6,207 nucleotides of DNA from Marinilabiliales bacterium (GTDB taxonomy: Bacteria; Bacteroidota; Bacteroidia; Bacteroidales; UBA12077), in contig PKTC01000009.1 in the NCBI GenBank assembly GCA_002869305.1, forward strand, positions 1 to 6,207. The letters run 5' to 3'. Shown here piece by piece: positions 5,517 to 6,207 of the stretch. The notes beneath the pieces are model-generated. The model was not told where the DNA came from, did not search any database, and was given only the letters and a program-made list of their open reading frames with translations. Position 1 is the stretch's first letter, and every line of letters starts with the position of its first letter. The translations under genes were made by a program, and so were the position numbers.

Positions 5517-6207
5517 ATGATAAAGAATAACGAAAATATAATAGAAGTTAAAGATTTAGTAAAAAAATTTGGAAGCTTTGTTGCTAATGATCATTTGACT
5601 TTTGAAGTTAAAAGAGGCGAGATCTTTGGTTTTCTTGGGGCTAATGGTGCAGGTAAAACTACTGCTATTAAAATTCTATCAGGGTTATCCTTTCCAACTT
5701 CAGGTGATGTAAAAGTTGCAGGTTTTGACGTATATAAAGAACGCGAGAAAGTTAAAAAGAATATTGGTTACATGAGTCAAAAGTTTTCACTTTATGAGGA
5801 TTTAACGGTTCGTGAAAATATAAGATTCTATGGTGGTATTTATGGTTTGCCAGGTAAATACATCAAAGAAAAAACGGAATCGCTACTCGATAGATTAAAG
5901 ATGCGAGAAATTCACGACTCTTTAATTAGCTCATTACCATTGGGTTGGAAGCAGAAAATAGCTTTTTCAGTTGCTATTTTTCATGACCCTAAAATTGTTT
6001 TCTTAGATGAACCAACGGGAGGAGTTGATCCAATAACCAGACGTGATTTTTGGGAAATGATTTATGAGGCATCCAATTCGGGAATAACAGTTTTTGTTAC
6101 AACTCACTACATGGACGAAGCTGAATATTGCGATAGAGTTTCAATTATGGATAGAGGAAAGATCGAAGGTATAGATACACCAGGAGCCTTAAAAAAGCAA
6201 TTTAAGG
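5517..6207 (+). CDS. ABC transporter ATP-binding protein 2 (YbhF C-half type), cut by right edge
   Basis: This is the second ATPase subunit of the exporter; 230 codons are visible and the C-terminal part lies beyond the window. Motifs in order: Walker A GANGAGKTT (41-49), Q-loop Gln88 in YMSQKFSLY, degenerate signature SLPLGWKQ (139-146) in place of LSGGQ, Walker B IVFLDEP with Glu165, D-loop GGVDP, and an intact H-loop His197 in VTTHYMDEAEYCDRV. The LPLGW/F form of the signature and the DEPTGGVDPITRRDFW block are what I associate with the C-terminal half of YbhF-like double ATPases. The ATG at 5517 follows the stop of the first ATPase gene by three bases (TAAGAAATG), so translation is probably coupled. 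Two ABC-2 permease genes would be expected next. Confidence 0.93.
   Translation, partial: MIKNNENIIEVKDLVKKFGSFVANDHLTFEVKRGEIFGFLGANGAGKTTAIKILSGLSFPTSGDVKVAGFDVYKEREKVKKNIGYMSQKFSLYEDLTVRENIRFYGGIYGLPGKYIKEKTESLLDRLKMREIHDSLISSLPLGWKQKIAFSVAIFHDPKIVFLDEPTGGVDPITRRDFWEMIYEASNSGITVFVTTHYMDEAEYCDRVSIMDRGKIEGIDTPGALKKQFK

Overview
The window looks like a chromosomal segment of an AT-rich Bacteroidota (Bacteroidetes) bacterium, probably a marine or anaerobic Marinilabiliales/Bacteroidales-like lineage. This is inferred from several signs: TAnnTTTG-type -7 promoter boxes, absence of clear Shine-Dalgarno sequences, signal peptides ending in A-Q, and AnmK and TolC sequences that read like Bacteroidota versions. 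The exact genus cannot be fixed from the sequence alone.

Left part, minus strand (1-1490): a small secreted or periplasmic protein of unknown function (786-1490) is followed, with a one-base TAATG stop/start overlap, by anmK (anhydro-N-acetylmuramic acid kinase), which runs off the left edge after 262 codons. The two are probably one transcript reading leftward from the intergenic region.

Middle (1491-1780): a divergent, very AT-rich regulatory region. It holds a good Bacteroidota promoter for the rightward operon (TTTG at 1683-1686, TATCTTTG at 1708-1715). Immediately downstream, where transcription should start, is a tandem array of 13-bp units (1721-1772, with a decayed fifth unit to 1785). 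This is the best operator candidate in the window and argues that translation of the regulator starts at 1781 or 1796, not at the upstream ATG at 1745.

Right part, plus strand (1781-6207): a tightly packed efflux operon. In order it encodes a TetR/AcrR-family regulator, a TolC-family outer-membrane factor, a lipoprotein HlyD/YbhG-type membrane fusion protein, and two separate ABC ATPases, the second cut by the right edge. The layout resembles E. coli cecR-ybhGFSR, except that the outer-membrane factor is in the operon and the two nucleotide-binding domains fused in YbhF are separate genes. Two ABC-2 type permease genes are expected just past the right edge. The assembled machine would be a tripartite ATP-driven exporter under local TetR control.

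The main anomaly is the outer-membrane factor. Its true start is at 2404 (overlapping the tetR stop as TGATG) and encodes a signal peptide, but an in-frame TAA at codon 50 (2551-2553) cuts the signal peptide off from the remaining 362-codon frame. The frame is otherwise open up to a second TAA at 3643-3645, itself followed in frame by a family-like tail (YIKGEI, then TAA at 3664). The second notable observation is that the two ATPases are complementarily degenerate: the first has a normal LSGGM signature but Pro in place of the H-loop His, the second has the His but SLPLGW in place of the signature. This predicts one canonical and one degenerate ATP site in the heterodimer.
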